From positions 62,001 through 126,000 of the forward strand of contig VRUL01000007.1 of the NCBI GenBank assembly GCA_019456145.1: a stretch of 64,000 nt of DNA, given 5' to 3'. The notes beneath the pieces were generated by a model, which was not told where the DNA came from, made no database searches, and worked only from the letters and a program-made list of their open reading frames with translations. Positions 27,744-36,896 of the stretch are shown here, piece after piece; position 1 is the stretch's first letter, and the number at the start of each line of letters is the position of its first letter. Origin of the DNA: Planctomycetota bacterium. GTDB lineage: Bacteria; Planctomycetota; Phycisphaerae; Sedimentisphaerales; Anaerobacaceae. The position numbers and the translations under genes were made by a program.

Positions 27744-28928
27744 ATGACGGCAGAAGCATGTATTACAAAACAAACCAAGGGGCTGAATGTTTTTGAGAAA
27801 TATCTCACAATCTGGGTGCTCCTTTGCATTGTCGGAGGCATTGTTTTAGGCAAGTTTGCCCCGAAAGTGGCTGTGTATCTTGATAGTCTGGCAATTTATG
27901 TTAACAATGCCCCTGTTGTTTCAATACCCATCGCGGTGTGTCTGTTCTTTATGATGTATCCGATTATGGTGAAAATTGACTTCGCCGAGGTGCTCAAAGC
28001 AGGTAAAAGCATAAAGCCTGTGGGGCTGACGCTTTTTGTCAACTGGGCTATTAAACCTTTTACAATGTACGCAATCGCATTGTTTTTTCTGGGCACATTA
28101 TTTTATGGTTTCATAGGGCCGGATGCGATTGACCATGTCAAGATTCCCTTCGGCCTGAACCTCGACGTAGGAGCAACACACGGTGTCGGAAAAGTTGTAC
28201 TTGTTGAAGGCGTCAAAATGCTCGAAGTGCCGCTTTGGCGCAGCTACCTTTGGGGCTGTATTCTTCTTGGAATTGCGCCCTGTACTGCGATGGTTCTTGT
28301 CTGGGGCTATCTGGCCAAAGGCAACGACGGCCACACCCTGGTAATGGTCGCAATCAATTCTCTCGCGATGTTGTTGCTTTTTGGCCCACTGGGTGGATTC
28401 CTGCTGGGTATGGGAAGATTGCCCGTCCCCTGGCAGGCATTATTACTATCGGTTGCCATATACGTTGCTTTTCCACTGGTGGCGGGGTATTTCTCAAGAA
28501 AATTGATTATAGCTACAAAAGGACAGGATTGGTTCAACCGGAAGTTCCTGCACGTCCTGACGCCCATTACGATTATTGCCTTATTGGTTACCCTGGTGCT
28601 CCTGTTTTCCTTCAAAGGTGATATGATTCTTTCAAATCCTCTGACGATTCTATGGATTGCGATCCCGCTTTTCATCCAGACTAACGTGATATTCTGGCTC
28701 GGATATGGCCTGTCAAGGCTGTTAAAACTCAAATACATAGACGCCGCGCCCTCTGCGATGATAGGAGCATCCAATCACTTTGAGGTTGCCATTGCCACTT
28801 CGGCAATGCTCTTTGGCCTGTCGTCCGGTGCGGCGCTGGCAACCGTCGTGGGAGTGTTAATCGAGGTGCCTTTAATGCTCATGCTGGTTAAAATATGTCT
28901 GCGAACGCAAAGCTGGTTCGAGCGTTAA
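27744..28928 (+). CDS. acr3: ACR3 family arsenite efflux transporter
   Basis: 394 residues with about ten hydrophobic segments. ACR3 signatures are visible: [13 protein letters not shown], the [13 protein letters not shown] helix, [20 protein letters not shown] with the conserved Cys, and the SNHFEVAIA helix near the C-terminus. It exports arsenite driven by the membrane potential. It completes the arsC, CMD, acr3 unit, with 15-base gaps. No ArsR is seen on either side. Confidence 0.95.
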   Translation: MTAEACITKQTKGLNVFEKYLTIWVLLCIVGGIVLGKFAPKVAVYLDSLAIYVNNAPVVSIPIAVCLFFMMYPIMVKIDFAEVLKAGKSIKPVGLTLFVNWAIKPFTMYAIALFFLGTLFYGFIGPDAIDHVKIPFGLNLDVGATHGVGKVVLVEGVKMLEVPLWRSYLWGCILLGIAPCTAMVLVWGYLAKGNDGHTLVMVAINSLAMLLLFGPLGGFLLGMGRLPVPWQALLLSVAIYVAFPLVAGYFSRKLIIATKGQDWFNRKFLHVLTPITIIALLVTLVLLFSFKGDMILSNPLTILWIAIPLFIQTNVIFWLGYGLSRLLKLKYIDAAPSAMIGASNHFEVAIATSAMLFGLSSGAALATVVGVLIEVPLMLMLVKICLRTQSWFER

Positions 28929-29035
28929 CATAACAATTTCGAGATGCACGGGGGAATTTAGACTTTGCAATTTGCGTGGTGAGGCCTAAAATATACTTCT
29001 AAGTTTGTTAGAACTGTAGGTGGAACTAACAGAGA

Positions 29036-30760
29036 ATGAATTCAGAGCAACTGGAAAAATATACCTCTGCGATTACGCTTTCCGATATGGAAATCTTTGT
29101 GTTTCCGGAGCTGATGTACAGCCTTGTCCTGGCTGATATTATGAGCCCTATTATCTGGCAATGGCGCCAGATGGATTGTTTCAAAAAGCTGGAGGGCAAA
29201 AGCAGCCACAAAAAGTTGATGCGGCTCAAACAGTTCATCATGGATGAATTCGAGTTTAATCTCGACCTTGAAACCTGGGGCCTTACAAGCAAGGCCAAAG
29301 AGCTCAAACGGTTCGAGAAGTATATTTCGCCCGATGATATCGGCCAAAGCAACGCTCTGTTCGGCTACCACGGCGACAAATATTATTTCGATGTTGATAT
29401 TCGCAGACACTTCGGCCTGGATAAATATGATAGTGACATCATTCCATACTGGAAGACCGAGACTATTGAGGCTATGAATGCCTTTGGTCTCAAGCAAGGC
29501 TACGGGACGGCAGCCGGCGAGTGTGTATCGCTTGCGGCTTTATATGTGGCGGCAGCGTTTATTGTCTGCGAGGTGCCTCTGGACGATATCTATATGATAC
29601 TTACCCCCCTTCACTCTCAAAATTATATCGACATACAGGACGGCTTCCTGACCAATAATAGAAGACTCGTTACGAAAACGATGTGGTTTAACGGCACCGC
29701 TATCTCCAACAAGGCCCAGCGGGCGCTGCGAAACGAAAACGTTACAATCTTAACACACTCATCCGGGTATGTGCATTGTATGTATGATGATGCAACGATG
29801 GACAGGAAAGCCTATGAGCACTTTATAAGGCGGCTTGGTTCATATCTGTCAACAGAATTGACGCTGCCGGTCTTCGCGAATTTCCTGCGCTCTCATCAGG
29901 AGTATCAAAAATTCTTCCAGCTCTGCCGTGACTGTCATGGACAGCCGCAGTTTTTAAAGGCCGAAACACTCTTCCATTACGAGCACACCAGCAACTTTCG
30001 AATAGCTGATGCAACGCACGAAAAATTGCTCGCCGAGGTTTCCGACGAGGATTTTGTCCAATACGAATTGCCCGGCAGAATTCGCTGCGACGAATTTGAA
30101 GAGTTCATAAAAAAACAAGATTTTGACCTGAGAACTCCCGACGGTAAAACGACTTTGCGAAAATACATTGAGCCGGTTATACCTGACCCACAGCGGTTTG
30201 TAGAAGAGCTGGATGATTTTATACACATAGAGGCAAAGCTGCCGTTTCTGGGCAAGAAATTCGTTCCCGCTAATCCTATCAAAATCGTAGTAGAACAGAG
30301 CAGAGAACAGATAATCGACTATCTCCAGCAGGTTCGGTCGAGTAATCCCACCGCCGACCTCGCTTTTTACGCATATCGTGATATGTCAACCTGTGATTGG
30401 GCCCCGTTTATAAAGGCAGCGGTAGAGCGCAACCCAGTTTCCATCCAAATGGTGGATTCCATGTCAACCGAAGATGTGCATACCTGGCTTGAGCAAATGA
30501 ATAATACTTCAATTTACGATGGCAAGCGTCTTGCCCAGCCAGATGAGGTGGCAAACTACAAAACAGGCGACGGGCTCGAAAAGGCCTTTTTGCTGGCCAA
30601 CATAATCCGTCAAAGAGATCCTGAACAAAACATTAAAATAGTTGTAGATAAAAACGATGTGATGTTAAAAGGGCATGGAGAATACCGTTTTGTGTCCGCT
30701 AAAGGCCTTGAAAAGCAAATTCGCCTCTCTGCCATTGGTGTTTTCACCATAGTCGGTTGA
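29036..30760 (+). CDS. Unrecognised 574-residue cytoplasmic protein, possible transglutaminase-like core
   Basis: I do not recognise this family. There is no signal peptide or membrane segment. A candidate catalytic triad is Cys163 in AAGECVSLAALYVAAAF, His193 in TPLHSQNYIDIQDG and Asp199 or Asp202, which resembles the Cys-His-Asp order of transglutaminase-like proteases. Cys and His are only 30 residues apart, so the call is tentative. A second region (residues 250-330) contains CRDCHG, and the C-terminal third is charged and helical. It is on its own between the arsenic unit and the Rrf2 promoter, 107 bases after acr3. Confidence 0.7.
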   Translation: MNSEQLEKYTSAITLSDMEIFVFPELMYSLVLADIMSPIIWQWRQMDCFKKLEGKSSHKKLMRLKQFIMDEFEFNLDLETWGLTSKAKELKRFEKYISPDDIGQSNALFGYHGDKYYFDVDIRRHFGLDKYDSDIIPYWKTETIEAMNAFGLKQGYGTAAGECVSLAALYVAAAFIVCEVPLDDIYMILTPLHSQNYIDIQDGFLTNNRRLVTKTMWFNGTAISNKAQRALRNENVTILTHSSGYVHCMYDDATMDRKAYEHFIRRLGSYLSTELTLPVFANFLRSHQEYQKFFQLCRDCHGQPQFLKAETLFHYEHTSNFRIADATHEKLLAEVSDEDFVQYELPGRIRCDEFEEFIKKQDFDLRTPDGKTTLRKYIEPVIPDPQRFVEELDDFIHIEAKLPFLGKKFVPANPIKIVVEQSREQIIDYLQQVRSSNPTADLAFYAYRDMSTCDWAPFIKAAVERNPVSIQMVDSMSTEDVHTWLEQMNNTSIYDGKRLAQPDEVANYKTGDGLEKAFLLANIIRQRDPEQNIKIVVDKNDVMLKGHGEYRFVSAKGLEKQIRLSAIGVFTIVG

Positions 30761-30841
30761 CGAAGGGTATCCGAAAGTTGGACAGATTGTACCCTTTTTA
30801 GACTGTACCGAAAAAATATTTAAAAAAATCCATTTTTTATT

Positions 30842-30875
30842 TTGACAATGCATACAAATAGGACTATAATAGTCC
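30842..30875 (+). promoter_or_regulatory. Promoter with perfect palindrome over the -10, likely Rrf2 autoregulatory site
   Basis: TTGACA at 30842-30847 and TATAAT at 30865-30870 are both exact consensus, with 17 bases between them. The -10 lies within GGACTAT-A-ATAGTCC (30861-30875), a perfect 15-base inverted repeat. Its core GACT-N5-AGTC matches the half-site pattern of IscR-type Rrf2 operators. It sits 59 bases before the Rrf2 start, so repression by the encoded regulator is the obvious reading. Confidence 0.8.
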
Positions 30876-30933
30876 ATTATGGCAAATAATGAGCCCAAAA
30901 GAAACATTTGCGGTTTTGTTTTGAAGGTTTAAG

Positions 30934-31389
30934 ATGGACATTTTGAGGCGAAATACTGATTATGCATTGCGGGCGATAGTAAACCTTGCTGCGCATTATG
31001 GAAACGAGCTTGTCTCAACCAGGACAATAGCAGATGAAGAAGATATTTCGTTTCAATTAGCCTGCAAGCTGATGCAGAAGCTCCACAAAGCAGGGTTAGT
31101 AAAAAGCTGTATGGGGCCTAAAGGGGGATTTCGGTTGACCAGAGAGCCCGCGATGATAAACTTGCTGGAAGTTGTAGAAACGATTCAAGGGCCCCTGAAA
31201 CTGAATAGATGTTTGTTAAGAAGGGATGCTTGTAAGCGGCGGAAAAGCTGTGCTGTCAGCAGAGAACTTGCCGGGCTTCAGGAATATATGGACAATTATC
31301 TTCACAATATTACGCTGGACCAACTGTTGCAGGGCCGGGGCAAGGAAAGAAAGTTGAATGCAGGGAGTCTTAATAGGAGAAATAAATGA
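30934..31389 (+). CDS. Rrf2 family transcriptional regulator with three-Cys cluster motif
   Basis: 151 residues from ATG 30934, with GAAGG 8 bases upstream. The winged helix is typical Rrf2 (RNTDYALRAIVNLAAHYGN, then ISFQLACKLMQKLHKAGLVKS and GPKGGFRL). The C-terminal part has Cys residues in the order C-x7-C-x5-C (NRCLLRRDACKRRKSC), consistent with a bound Fe-S cluster as in NsrR, IscR and RsrR. It probably senses NO, redox or Fe-S status and controls the downstream genes through the palindrome at 30861-30875. Its stop overlaps the next start (ATGA). Confidence 0.93.
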   Translation: MDILRRNTDYALRAIVNLAAHYGNELVSTRTIADEEDISFQLACKLMQKLHKAGLVKSCMGPKGGFRLTREPAMINLLEVVETIQGPLKLNRCLLRRDACKRRKSCAVSRELAGLQEYMDNYLHNITLDQLLQGRGKERKLNAGSLNRRNK

Positions 31390-31736
31390 GCGACGAAAAG
31401 AAAAAGGCTACTTTATTGCAGGCGTGCCTGGGTAAAGGACAGAGATTGGCCGAATTGGTCGAATACTCAGATAACTCGATTGTCAGCAAGACGATACTGG
31501 ATAAGCCAGCAGGCACAATTACACTTTTTTCATTTGACAGGGGTCAAAAATTAAGTGAACATACATCACCTTTTGACGCAGTTGTTCAGATTATTGATGG
31601 GGCGGCGCGGTTGACCATAGGCGGTGAGAGTGTAAATGTTTCGACTGGCCGGATTATTATCATGCCAGGCAATGTGCCGCACGCGGTTACCGCAGATGAA
31701 AAATTCAAGATGCTGCTTACGATGATTCGTGCGTAG
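31386..31736 (+). CDS. Cupin-domain protein
   Basis: 116 residues, overlapping the Rrf2 gene by 4 bases. The single cupin fold is shown by FDRGQKLSEHTSPFDAVVQIIDG and the second motif IIIMPGNVPHAV. Only some of the usual metal-binding His/Glu residues are present (His in SEHTSPFD, His in NVPHAV). Small cupins of this type often accompany redox or nitrosative-stress regulators; no activity can be assigned. Confidence 0.88.
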   Translation: MSDEKKKATLLQACLGKGQRLAELVEYSDNSIVSKTILDKPAGTITLFSFDRGQKLSEHTSPFDAVVQIIDGAARLTIGGESVNVSTGRIIIMPGNVPHAVTADEKFKMLLTMIRA

Positions 31737-31772
31737 GTAAGTATGATTTGTTGGAAATTAAAAGGACAACTT

Positions 31773-32504
31773 ATGGTCAGATGTCCAGGACAAGACCAGA
31801 GATTTTGGAAGCCGGAAGATATTTTTGAAGTGAAATGTCCCGGCTGTGGGGGCAATGTGGAGTTTTTCAAGGATGAGCCAAAACTCAAATGCCGAAAGTG
31901 CGGCCTGTTGGTGACTAATCCAAAGATAGACCTTGGCTGTGCGGAGTGGTGTCAATATGCCGAGCAGTGCCTGGGAGTTTCTCCCGAAGGCGAGTTGAAC
32001 ATTATTGCCGATAAACTAAAAGATGAGATGAAAGAGGTCTTTGCAGGAGACCAAAAGCGAATTGAGCACGCACTTAGTGTCTTGAACTATTCTGAACAGA
32101 TACGGGAGGCTGAAGGTGGCGATCCGCTGGTGGTTAAAGCAGCGGCGATTTTGCATGATATCGGGATTGTTGAGGCAGAACGCAAATATGACTCGTCGGC
32201 AGGAAAGTACCAGGAACTTGAAGGTCCACCCCTTGCCGAAGGTATTTTGAAAAGATACGATCTCAAAGCTGAGACAATCGAACATATATGCAGGATAATT
32301 GCAAATCACCACAGCGCAAAAGATATTGACACCGCTGAGTTCAGGATTGTGTGGGACGCGGACTGGCTTGTAAATATTCCAACGGATTTTCCCGAGGCGA
32401 GTAAAGAAAAACTTCAGGAAATTATCGATAAGACATTTAAGACCTGTAAGGGTCGTCAGATAGCATTGGAGATATTTTTGAACAGGCCAATGAAGGAGTG
32501 TTAA
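31773..32504 (+). CDS. HD-domain phosphohydrolase with N-terminal zinc ribbon
   Basis: 243 residues from ATG 31773, with AAAGGA 6 bases upstream; an earlier ATG at 31743 is in frame but has a weaker site, and the family starts near RCPGQDQRFW. Residues 22-43 form a zinc ribbon (C22-x2-C25, C40-x2-C43), followed by a Cys cluster LGCAEWCQYAEQC that may bind a second metal. The HD pair is H128-D129 in AAAILHDIG. It probably hydrolyses a nucleotide or signal molecule. It lies within the Rrf2 operon. Confidence 0.85.
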   Translation: MVRCPGQDQRFWKPEDIFEVKCPGCGGNVEFFKDEPKLKCRKCGLLVTNPKIDLGCAEWCQYAEQCLGVSPEGELNIIADKLKDEMKEVFAGDQKRIEHALSVLNYSEQIREAEGGDPLVVKAAAILHDIGIVEAERKYDSSAGKYQELEGPPLAEGILKRYDLKAETIEHICRIIANHHSAKDIDTAEFRIVWDADWLVNIPTDFPEASKEKLQEIIDKTFKTCKGRQIALEIFLNRPMKEC

Positions 32505-32563
32505 ATTATGCCGATATGGTTTACTCAAGTTGGAAACTATATTTTACTTGAAAGGAGCTAATT

Positions 32564-32956
32564 ATGAAACTGAGCAGGAAATGTATAGTGATGGTGATGG
32601 GCGCGGCTTTGGTCGGCTTGCTTCTGTGTGGCAATGGCTGCAAGAAGTCAGATGAAGGAACCAGTGCTGGCACAGCGAAAGCAGCCGACAGTGTTGCGCT
32701 TTGCGTCAAGTGCGGCCAGTTTAAGGGCAGCGACGTGTGCTGCAAACCTGACCAGGCTACTTGCACAAAGTGCAGTCTCGTAAAAGGGTCGCCCGGCTGC
32801 TGCAACATTCCCAAAGGTGCCGAAACTGCGGCTATTTGCACCAAATGTGGACAAATGAAAGGCAGCGAGTCATGCTGCAAGCCGAATCAGACAACATGTG
32901 ACAAGTGTGGTCTTGTGAAGGGCTCGCCCGGTTGCTGCAAGATAGCAAAGAAGTAA
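32564..32956 (+). CDS. Cys-rich exported protein with two tandem 8-Cys repeats
   Basis: 130 residues with an AAAGGAG ribosome site. The signal is MKLSRKCIVMVMGAALVGLL; Cys22 and Cys26 follow it, but neither sits in a good lipobox, so lipoprotein status is uncertain. The mature part is two near-identical units of about 44 residues, each C-x-x-C GQ-x-KGS-x-x-CCKP-x-Q-x-T-C-x-K-C-x-LVKGSPGCC, giving 16 Cys. I do not recognise the family. The regular C-x2-C and CC pattern suggests metal binding or disulfide exchange at the cell surface. It sits 60 bases after the HD gene in the Rrf2 block. Confidence 0.85.
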   Translation: MKLSRKCIVMVMGAALVGLLLCGNGCKKSDEGTSAGTAKAADSVALCVKCGQFKGSDVCCKPDQATCTKCSLVKGSPGCCNIPKGAETAAICTKCGQMKGSESCCKPNQTTCDKCGLVKGSPGCCKIAKK

Positions 32957-33178
32957 GAAAGAGAACGACGCGTAAATATAATATGTTATGAGATGACTCT
33001 ATCACGCAAAGAAATAGCGTAACTGATATCAAAAGCGTAGCGTGATGTAATCTGTGTGCATGAGCCTGTGCGTTCTCAAAGCGAAAAAACGCGTTTTGAG
33101 GATGAGTAAACGTATCTGGATGCCAAAAATGATATGGCAGGAAAGCAGGCTGATAACAGTTATAGAGGTAAAAGTATA

Positions 33179-35371
33179 ATGTTCACGCCAAGTAATGTGA
33201 AAATCGTAACAATATTGACCTTGCTGGCAATGCCTGTTGCCGCACATGCCGGAAAGGGTACAGCAATGGTTATCGAAACTATAACACACAAATACACGAA
33301 TAAGCTCGCTGGCGAAACCAGCCCGTACCTTCTGCAGCATGCGCATAATCCGGTGGACTGGTATCCATGGTCGAAAGAAGCTTTTGAGATTGCAAAGAAG
33401 CTTGATAAACCTGTCTTTCTTTCGATAGGATACTCAACCTGTCACTGGTGTCACGTTATGGAGCGGGAAAGTTTCGAGAATGAACACATTGCAAAGATAA
33501 TGAACGAGCACTTTGTGTGCATCAAGGTTGACAGGGAGCAGCGGCCCGATGTAGATAAAGTATATATGAACGCGGTTCAGATGATGACGGGCAGTGGAGG
33601 CTGGCCGCTGTCGGTGTTCCTGACACCTGATGCCAGGCCTTTCTACGGAGGTACATATTTCCCGCCCAAAGATATGTATGGTCGCCCTGGTTTTGAACAT
33701 CTGCTTTTGGCTATTGACGATGCATGGAAAAACAAACGTGCTGAATTACTTAAGTCGGCGGATAAAATCAGCACAATACTCCAGGAATCAAGTAAAAAGA
33801 CCGGTAAAGAAACGCTGTCAACGGACACATTGAAAAAAGCATACTCTGATATTGAAAGGACCTTTGACAGCGCTTATGGCGGATTTGGCAGTGCTCCGAA
33901 GTTTCCACAACCAAGCTATCTTTCGATGTTATTGAATTATTCACACAGGGCTGCTGATAACAAAGCCTTGGCTATGGTTGAGGCCACACTCGATGCAATG
34001 GCCAAGGGTGGAATATACGACCACCTCGGCGGCGGCTTTCATCGATATTCCACCGATTCACGCTGGCTCGTTCCACACTTTGAAAAAATGCTGTATGACC
34101 AGGCGCTTTTGAGCAAAGTTTATGTTCAGGCTTACCAGATAACAGGCAAGGAAGATTATGCCCGAGTCGCCCGTGAAATTTTTGACTATATAATGCGTGA
34201 TATGACAGATCCCAAAGGAGGCTTTTATAGCGCAGAGGATGCAGATAGCGAGGGGAAGGAAGGATTGTTCTATGTCTGGGAGCCTAAGGAAATAGAAAAG
34301 GTTTTGGGGAAGAAAAACGCCGGGATTTTTAACCAGTACTATGGCGTTACCGGAAAAGGCAACTTCGAAGAAGGAAAAAGCATTTTGAACATCACCAAGT
34401 CGGTAGAACAACTGGCAAAACAATTCAAGCAGGATCCCAAAGCTATAGAGAATATTCTGGCACAGGGACGCTCCAAACTTTTGGAGCATAGGTCAAAGAG
34501 GATTCGGCCGCATCTGGATGACAAGGTGATTACCGGCTGGAATGGATTGATGATTTCCGCGCTTGCTTACGGTGGTGCGGCATTGGGCGAGAAAAAGTAT
34601 ATCAACGCTGCAACCAAGGCCGCGGACTTTACATTAACTACCTTGCGGCGTGATGCTCGCCTGATGCGTTACTATCGCGCCGGCAAGGTAATCGATCTTG
34701 CCTATTTAGATGATTACGCATTTGTAATAATGGCTTTGTTGGATTTATATGAGGCGACTTTTGACACTAAATGGCTCGCAGAGGCCAAAGAATTGGCTGA
34801 GCAGATGATAGAGTTGTTTGGTGATGAAGCCGGAGGAGGATTCTACCTGACTGGCAAAGATGCCGAGCGTTTGATTGTACGCAGCAAGCCGGGCTATGAT
34901 GGTGCTGTCCCCACCGGCAACTCTGTTGCCGCTCTTGTTTTATTCAAGCTTGGCCGATTGACTATGGATACGCGCTTCAATAACGAGGCAGAACAAGTGC
35001 TAAACGCTTTTTCCGGGCGAATAAAGCAGTCGCCCACGTCGCTCAGCGCTATGTTAATCGCGCTCGATTTTTCGATTGGCCCCGCACAGGAGATAGTTAT
35101 TGCAGCAGAGGCTGATCAACCGGATACAAAAGAGATGTTAAGGCTCATTCACCGCAAATTCTTACCGAATACAGTTATTATGTTTCACCAGACAGGTAAG
35201 GCCGGTGAGGCTATCGAGAAGATAATCCCATTCGTAAAGTTCCAGGTGGCAATAAATGGCAAGGCAACTGCTTACGTTTGCCAAAATTACGTTTGCAAAC
35301 AGCCGGTAAATGAAATAAGTGCTCTTGAGAAGCTGCTCGTGAATGTTGTCAAGAACCAAAAGGAACGTTAA
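33179..35371 (+). CDS. DUF255/YyaL-type thioredoxin-like protein, exported
   Basis: 730 residues from ATG 33179, giving a clean Sec signal ending AAHAG; an upstream in-frame ATG at 33134 would bury it. The thioredoxin-like N-terminal domain contains [16 protein letters not shown] and a CHWCHVM active-site motif (Cys88, Cys91). The rest is an alpha/alpha barrel resembling GlcNAc epimerase relatives ([29 protein letters not shown]). YyaL/SSP411 family proteins are usually cytoplasmic, so an export signal is of note. It could reduce disulfides of exported partners such as the 16-Cys protein just upstream; that is speculation. Confidence 0.88.
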   Translation: MFTPSNVKIVTILTLLAMPVAAHAGKGTAMVIETITHKYTNKLAGETSPYLLQHAHNPVDWYPWSKEAFEIAKKLDKPVFLSIGYSTCHWCHVMERESFENEHIAKIMNEHFVCIKVDREQRPDVDKVYMNAVQMMTGSGGWPLSVFLTPDARPFYGGTYFPPKDMYGRPGFEHLLLAIDDAWKNKRAELLKSADKISTILQESSKKTGKETLSTDTLKKAYSDIERTFDSAYGGFGSAPKFPQPSYLSMLLNYSHRAADNKALAMVEATLDAMAKGGIYDHLGGGFHRYSTDSRWLVPHFEKMLYDQALLSKVYVQAYQITGKEDYARVAREIFDYIMRDMTDPKGGFYSAEDADSEGKEGLFYVWEPKEIEKVLGKKNAGIFNQYYGVTGKGNFEEGKSILNITKSVEQLAKQFKQDPKAIENILAQGRSKLLEHRSKRIRPHLDDKVITGWNGLMISALAYGGAALGEKKYINAATKAADFTLTTLRRDARLMRYYRAGKVIDLAYLDDYAFVIMALLDLYEATFDTKWLAEAKELAEQMIELFGDEAGGGFYLTGKDAERLIVRSKPGYDGAVPTGNSVAALVLFKLGRLTMDTRFNNEAEQVLNAFSGRIKQSPTSLSAMLIALDFSIGPAQEIVIAAEADQPDTKEMLRLIHRKFLPNTVIMFHQTGKAGEAIEKIIPFVKFQVAINGKATAYVCQNYVCKQPVNEISALEKLLVNVVKNQKER

Positions 35372-35463
35372 GATACAGTATGTTAAAGATAAAACATTGA
35401 GAGACTCCCGAAGATCATCAAATAACCGGCGTAAGAGAAAGAGAGACTGGAAAGAGTAATAAA

Positions 35464-36261
35464 ATGGAAGAATATCTGAATAAAGGTATCAAGGAAATCA
35501 TATCGAGATTTCCTGAAGTGGCAGATATCCTTAATGAATATAATATTGGCTGTGCTCCCTGCAGTGTAGGCTCTTGTCTTTTGAAGGATATCGTGGAAAT
35601 ACATAACCTCTCTGAAGAGGGCGAACAGGCGTTGATGGCCAGGATTGCCAAGGTAATTTATCCTGACCAAGAGGTGAAAATACCTCCGATTAAGAGAAAA
35701 CAGCAAGCCAGGCCGGGTGAAATAAAGTATTCGCCACCTATGAAAAAACTGGTTGATGAGCATGTTTTGATAAAGAGGTGGGTTGCGCTAATACCCAGGG
35801 TTCTCGAGAATCTCGATGTTGAATCCGAGGCAGGCAGGCAGTTCATCCGGGACGGTGTTGATTTTATTCGTTCCTATGCGGATAAATACCATCATGCCAA
35901 GGAAGAAGAGATACTATTCAAATACTTTGATGAGAATTTAGATATTCTTCAGACTATACACGAGGACCACGAGAAGGCAAGAAGCCATGTAAGAGCTATA
36001 CTGGAGGCATTGGACAAGAGGGATAAAGAGGAGATTGCCGAACACTTAAATGCCTACTACGAACTTCTTACTGAGCACATAAAAAAGGAAGATGAGATTT
36101 TATACCCCTGGATGGATAGAATCCTTTCTATTACTCAAATAGGAGAGTTATTCTCCGATTTTAATAAGGTAGATGAGCAATTTGGAGATGCCCCTGAAAA
36201 GTATGAAGAATTTGTTAATAAGTTGGAAGAAAAATTTACACTCAAGGAGCTAAGAAAATGA
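35464..36261 (+). CDS. DUF1858-like plus hemerythrin-domain protein
   Basis: 265 residues. Residues 1-50 resemble the DUF1858 / ScdA-N type disulfide domain (IISRFPEVADILNEYNIGCAPCSVGSC, with three Cys). Residues about 95-245 form a hemerythrin four-helix bundle with HHAKEEEILF, HEDHEKARSH and HIKKEDEILYPW motifs that give the di-iron ligands. ScdA/YtfE-type proteins repair Fe-S clusters or bind NO and O2 under nitrosative stress. Its stop overlaps the next start by 4 bases. It precedes hcp, which supports an NO-defence role. Confidence 0.9.
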   Translation: MEEYLNKGIKEIISRFPEVADILNEYNIGCAPCSVGSCLLKDIVEIHNLSEEGEQALMARIAKVIYPDQEVKIPPIKRKQQARPGEIKYSPPMKKLVDEHVLIKRWVALIPRVLENLDVESEAGRQFIRDGVDFIRSYADKYHHAKEEEILFKYFDENLDILQTIHEDHEKARSHVRAILEALDKRDKEEIAEHLNAYYELLTEHIKKEDEILYPWMDRILSITQIGELFSDFNKVDEQFGDAPEKYEEFVNKLEEKFTLKELRK

Positions 36262-36728
36262 GTGAAATTCAAGGTTGTCCCGGTTCAAAGATGTTTGACT
36301 TCAGGGACAAAGAAACCCAGGAAGAAACGTCAGATACAAAGGTAAAATCGCAGTTACGACAATGGCCAATTCAGTTACATCTGATTTCACCTCAAGCCCC
36401 TTATTATCAGGGAGCAGATGTGCTTTTGGTAGCTGATTGCGTGGCTTATGCTTTGGGAAGTTTCCATACAGATTACCTAAAAGGGAAAGCTATAGCAATT
36501 GCCTGCCCAAAACTGGATGAAGGTCAGGATATTTATATAGAGAAAATTAAATCCTGGCTGGAAGATGCCAAGATAAACACTCTTACTGTTCTGATTATGC
36601 AGGTTCCCTGTTGTATGGGTTTATTAAGTCTTGCCAAACAAGCTGTAGAGTCTTCAAAAAGAAAGGTGCCCATTAAATCTACCGTTATTAGTCTGCAGGG
36701 CGAGATTCTCTCAGAAGATTGGGTATAA
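36258..36728 (+). CDS. Standalone domain homologous to the C-terminal half of the 40233-40958 ferredoxin
   Basis: 156 residues, overlapping the hemerythrin gene by 4 bases. From CPGSKMF onward it aligns along its length with the C-terminal half of the protein at 40233-40958. Shared blocks are QWPIQLHLISPQAP, DVLLVADCVAYALGSFH, CPKLD, YIEKI and VPCCMGL. It lacks the ferredoxin domain. Such modules accompany hybrid cluster proteins in anaerobes; conserved Cys residues (VADC, CPKLD, VPCC) suggest a metal or cluster ligand role. The exact function is unknown. Confidence 0.85.
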   Translation: MSEIQGCPGSKMFDFRDKETQEETSDTKVKSQLRQWPIQLHLISPQAPYYQGADVLLVADCVAYALGSFHTDYLKGKAIAIACPKLDEGQDIYIEKIKSWLEDAKINTLTVLIMQVPCCMGLLSLAKQAVESSKRKVPIKSTVISLQGEILSEDWV

Positions 36729-36896
36729 AGAGCCACAGTAGCAAAAGGCGATTTAACGATTTTGTACTCGTTCATTAACCCGGCCCTTTATTGCAGTGAA
36801 GATGTTGAGTTGATAAAATTGGCCGAGTCTCTTACGGAAGGCAATATGACCGTTTTTTAAAAAATAAATAATCAATTGGAAAATGAAAGGAAAATT

